Assembly (NCBI GenBank): GCA_038231395.1
Contig: JBBRLL010000017.1
Location: 14,839 to 78,838 of the forward strand
Direction: 5' to 3'
DNA: 64,000 nucleotides
Origin: Stagnihabitans sp038231395
GTDB lineage: Bacteria; Pseudomonadota; Alphaproteobacteria; Rhodobacterales; Rhodobacteraceae
The notes beneath the pieces are model-generated. The model was not told where the DNA came from. It saw only the letters and a list, made by a program, of their open reading frames with translations, and ran no database searches. Made by a program: the position numbers and the translations under genes. Shown here piece by piece: positions 62,820 through 64,000 of this stretch (its first letter is position 1; every line of letters begins with the position of its first letter).

Positions 62820-63731
62820 ATGAAACTTGGCCTTCTGACCGTGCCATTTGCCGATTCCAGCCTGACGGCGGTGGCCGAATGGTCAGCCTCTGTCGGCTTT
62901 GAGGCGCTTGAAATCGCCTGCTGGCCCAGTTCGGGCAGCGAGACGCGGCGCTATGCTGGCACTGCCCATGTCGCAGTTGAGGATATGACATCGCTCCGCG
63001 CGTCAGAGATCATGGCAGAGGTGTCAGAGAACGGCCTTGGCGTCTCTGCCCTTGGCTATTACCCCAACCCGCTGCATGCAGAGGCGGCGCACCGCGATCA
63101 GGTTATTGGCCATCTGAAAAAGGTGATCAAGGCCGCGGGTCTGATGGGGGTCAAGGTCGTCAACACCTTCGTTGGCGGCGACAAATCCCTTACACTGGAT
63201 CAGAACTGGACGCGCGCCGAGGCGATCTTTCCGGGTATCGTTGCCTTTGCATTTGATGCGGGCGTTACACTTGCGTTCGAGAATTGCCCGATGATCTTTT
63301 CCAAAGACGAATGGCCGGGTGGGCACAACATCGCCTATTCTCCCCGGATCTGGCGGCGCATCTTTGAGGCCTGGGACGGCGTCGGAATGAACTATGACCC
63401 AAGCCATCTGGTCTGGCAGATGATCGACGGCGCCCGCTTTATCCGCGAGTTTGGCCCGAAAATGGTGCATGTTCATGCCAAAGACCTGATGATCGACCGC
63501 GACGGATTGTACGAAAACGGTGTCATGTCCTTGGGAGTAGGCTGGCAAGTGCCACGCATGCCTGGATTGGGCGACATAGACTGGGCCGGGGTCTTCTCGG
63601 GCCTTTACCGCGCGGGATACGACGGCCCGGTGATCATCGAACACGAAGACCGCACTTTCGAAGGATCGGACGCGGCGATCAAACGCGGGTTCTTGTTGGC
63701 AAGAGACGTCCTTCGTCCCTTTGTGAAGTAG
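62820..63731 (+). CDS. sugar phosphate isomerase/epimerase family protein (AP-endonuclease-2-like TIM barrel)
   Basis: A 303-aa xylose-isomerase-like TIM barrel with likely metal ligands Glu in LAFENCPM, Asp in MNYDPSHLVWQ, His in MVHVHAKDLM and Glu in VIIEHEDRTFEG. Such enzymes isomerise or epimerise sugars such as inosose, tagatose or apiose. ATG 62820 has GGGGGA just upstream; the frame opens at 62787 inside the Gfo/Idh remnant. Intact, unlike its neighbours. Substrate unknown. Confidence 0.88.
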   Translation: MKLGLLTVPFADSSLTAVAEWSASVGFEALEIACWPSSGSETRRYAGTAHVAVEDMTSLRASEIMAEVSENGLGVSALGYYPNPLHAEAAHRDQVIGHLKKVIKAAGLMGVKVVNTFVGGDKSLTLDQNWTRAEAIFPGIVAFAFDAGVTLAFENCPMIFSKDEWPGGHNIAYSPRIWRRIFEAWDGVGMNYDPSHLVWQMIDGARFIREFGPKMVHVHAKDLMIDRDGLYENGVMSLGVGWQVPRMPGLGDIDWAGVFSGLYRAGYDGPVIIEHEDRTFEGSDAAIKRGFLLARDVLRPFVK

Positions 63732-63824
63732 GCCGCTACCAAGACGACGCCACCAAACGGGTGCCGGCAGTCCAGACGGGCAGGACAACATTGGATCAAT
63801 CTGGAAAACCAGGGAGGACTACAG

Positions 63825-64000
63825 ATGAACAGACTTCTGTTGGGCTCAGTTGCCCTGTCGGCGCTGCGGGTGCTGGTGCGGACAATGACCGCGACAAGGG
63901 CTTCAAGAAGGCGCTGGCCGAGTTCCCCGGCGTGACGGTGGCACAAGAGGTGTTCACCGGCTGGCAGCAGGATCAGGGCAAGCAGCAGATCAACGACATC
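63825..64000 (+). pseudogene. sugar ABC transporter periplasmic binding protein (RbsB-like), deleted and cut by the window end
   Basis: ATG 63825 follows AGGA and starts a signal peptide (MNRLLLGSVALSAL), but the frame then leads to a stop. In another frame from about 63869 the sequence GAGADNDRDKGFKKALAEFP and GWQQDQGKQQINDI follows, which is the interior of a ribose-type binding protein. The segment between (most of the first lobe, over 100 residues) is missing, so the gene is disrupted; the remainder lies beyond the window. Confidence 0.7.

Overview
The window looks like chromosomal DNA of a Rhodobacteraceae-type alphaproteobacterium. The support is indirect: high G+C, dense operons with 1-4 nt stop/start overlaps, a divergent serA-serC / serB locus with a serC-type leader, an flhA-fliR-flhB flagellar export run, and proteins typical of that family. 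No rRNA, tRNA, CRISPR array, intact insertion sequence or phage gene was seen. All calls come from reading the sequence; no database search was run.

Layout. 1-5.4 kb: tail of an unidentified protein, asd (lysine/threonine/methionine branch), two glycosyltransferases (GT29-like and an LpcC-like GT4), an MFS carrier and trhO (tRNA U34 hydroxylation). 5.5-9.8 kb: NAD salvage genes pncA and pncB enclosing a membrane sensor kinase whose receiver domain is split off by a -1 frame change. 9.8-11.2 kb: arfB (ribosome rescue) preceded by a terminator-like hairpin and an 18-codon ORF whose ribosome-binding site matches the 16S rRNA 3' end over about 17 nt; then the queuosine-precursor transporter yhhQ. 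11.2-19.5 kb: phytase-like esterase, mepA, a UMF1-type MFS carrier, yggT, recQ and a large hybrid histidine kinase. 19.6-27.1 kb: a bacterial alpha-2-macroglobulin and pbpC, the classic envelope-defence pair. 27.2-35.9 kb: MFS carrier, phosphoesterase, serA, serC, serB, GNAT, TSUP carrier, copC/copD and a Cys-rich small protein.

35.9-36.8 kb is a decayed stretch with an SDR pseudogene. 36.9-44.3 kb is a dipeptide/oligopeptide ABC operon carrying a CefD-like PLP enzyme and a FadR-type regulator. 44.5-47.9 kb holds hexuronate catabolism genes (fructuronate reductase, KDG kinase) and a beta-propeller protein. 48.0-53.0 kb is a lytic transglycosylase plus flhA-fliR-flhB and a small coiled-coil gene. 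53.1-59.0 kb is a sugar island: DeoR regulator, L-fucose-isomerase-like enzyme, two-subunit transketolase and FGGY kinase. Its architecture resembles the known D-apiose transketolase pathway, but the substrate cannot be assigned.

59.0-64.0 kb is a second carbohydrate region in visible decay: 1.1 kb with no recognisable gene, a RpiR-type regulator missing its core, a Gfo/Idh dehydrogenase broken into three frames and a sugar-binding protein with an internal deletion, mixed with two intact SDRs and an intact TIM-barrel isomerase. The most unusual signals are the micro-ORF/attenuator arrangement before arfB, the split kinase between pncA and pncB, and the transketolase sugar island.
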